From the NCBI RefSeq assembly GCF_018987265.1, contig NZ_CP076854.1, positions 1,860,001-1,924,000 on the forward strand: a DNA stretch of 64,000 nucleotides. Reading direction: 5' to 3'. This DNA is from Rhizobium sp. WYJ-E13. Lineage in GTDB: Bacteria; Pseudomonadota; Alphaproteobacteria; Rhizobiales; Rhizobiaceae. Of this stretch, positions 63,693-64,000 are shown one piece after another (position 1 is the first letter of the stretch; each line of letters starts with the position of its first letter). The notes beneath the pieces are model-generated. The model had not been told where the DNA came from and did not search any database. It saw only the letters and a program-made list of their open reading frames with translations. The position numbers and the translations under genes are program-made.

Positions 63693-63989
63693 TTATTGCT
63701 CGTTGACAGAATGGACGTGAAGCGCCGGCTTCACAAACGGCATGCTCTTGTTCAGGCTAAGAGCGCAATAGACGATTTCCTGCGCCGCTTGATCAATCTT
63801 GGAAATCGCGAAGGCGGCCTCGTTGCGAGCGGGGCCTTCCGGGAGTTCGTTGGCGATCTTGCGCAAGGTATCTTGCACCTCCGACAAGAGTTGATCGCCG
63901 ACTTGGTAACGAGCGATCGCGCTCTTATCGATCTCTGAAGACAATTCGTCCTCGGTCATCGGGACAGATTTCGCCTTGTGATACTGCAT
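63693..63989 (-). CDS. Small protein upstream of the SagB-type gene (5' end uncertain)
   Basis: A frame of about 98 residues: acidic helical N-terminal two thirds (MTEDELSSEIDKSAIARYQVGDQ..., IANELPEGPARNEAAFAIS), then VYCALSLNKSMPFVKPALHVHSVNEQ. The frame is open to the window edge, so the true start may lie outside; an ATG at 63989 and another at 63959 are possible. It precedes the SagB-type gene by 93 bp with a hairpin between. A precursor-peptide role is conceivable from position and from a tail carrying one Cys and a few Ser, but the tail is not rich in Cys/Ser/Thr as in most azole-modified peptides, and an unrelated conserved protein is just as likely. Confidence 0.5.
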   Translation of the reverse strand: MQYHKAKSVPMTEDELSSEIDKSAIARYQVGDQLLSEVQDTLRKIANELPEGPARNEAAFAISKIDQAAQEIVYCALSLNKSMPFVKPALHVHSVNEQ

Positions 63990-64000
63990 CAATTTTGATT

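Overview
The window looks like an accessory replicon (megaplasmid or chromid) of an alphaproteobacterium of the Rhizobium/Agrobacterium group. The reasons are high GC coding sequence, five GntR-type regulators, seven ABC uptake systems each sitting with its own catabolic genes, and close resemblance of several products to known rhizobial enzymes. No replication, conjugation or rRNA genes are visible. Database searches were not possible; functions come from motifs, family knowledge and gene context.

Left part (1-13050). A dipeptide-type ABC transporter is followed by an M20 peptidase, an ornithine cyclodeaminase/ketimine reductase homologue and a two-domain rhodanese. A two-cassette ATPase and a D-cysteine desulfhydrase/ACC deaminase-type PLP enzyme diverge from a shared control region. 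The set suggests uptake and breakdown of sulfur-containing peptides or amino acids. Next come an internally deleted IS5-type element with intact ends, a LysR regulator, and a LuxI/FeeM-like acyltransferase with a co-transcribed small protein, opposite a small protein and an XRE regulator.

Middle part (13054-47180). An L-arabinose-type transporter (araFGH) sits with two GntR regulators, a DapA-superfamily enzyme and a divergent sugar dehydrogenase. Then follow a BMP-type nucleoside/base transporter with an amidase and a cytosine deaminase, an AraC regulator, an SsuABC/ThiXYZ-type transporter led by a VOC protein, and a sugar transporter with an enolase-superfamily dehydratase and a rhamnose-mutarotase-like protein whose sugar is unknown. 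After these lie an SLC13/TrkA-C permease, a LysR-controlled pair (carboxymuconolactone-decarboxylase-like and pyridoxamine-phosphate-oxidase-like), several small unknown genes and an SDR.

Right part (47232-58973) is an apparently complete D-apiose cluster: a GntR regulator, a RuBisCO-like protein (OiaX type), 3-oxo-isoapionate kinase, D-apionate oxidoisomerase, an ABC transporter with a DUF2291 lipoprotein, D-apiose dehydrogenase and D-apionate lactonase. A near-identical operator-like motif lies before two of its transcription units and, in shorter form, before araF.

Far right (58974-64000) is compositionally different, with lower GC. It starts with debris (a HEPN-like fragment and tRNA T-arm-like fragments). 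It then carries a GNAT acetyltransferase facing a minus-strand operon: a small protein, a SagB/McbC-type azoline dehydrogenase with an N-terminal wHTH-like domain, an amidase homologue that has lost its serine nucleophile, and an MFS exporter. This resembles part of a trifolitoxin-like modified-peptide (RiPP/TOMM) cluster. It runs to the window edge, so its precursor and cyclodehydratase, if present, are outside or not recognised.
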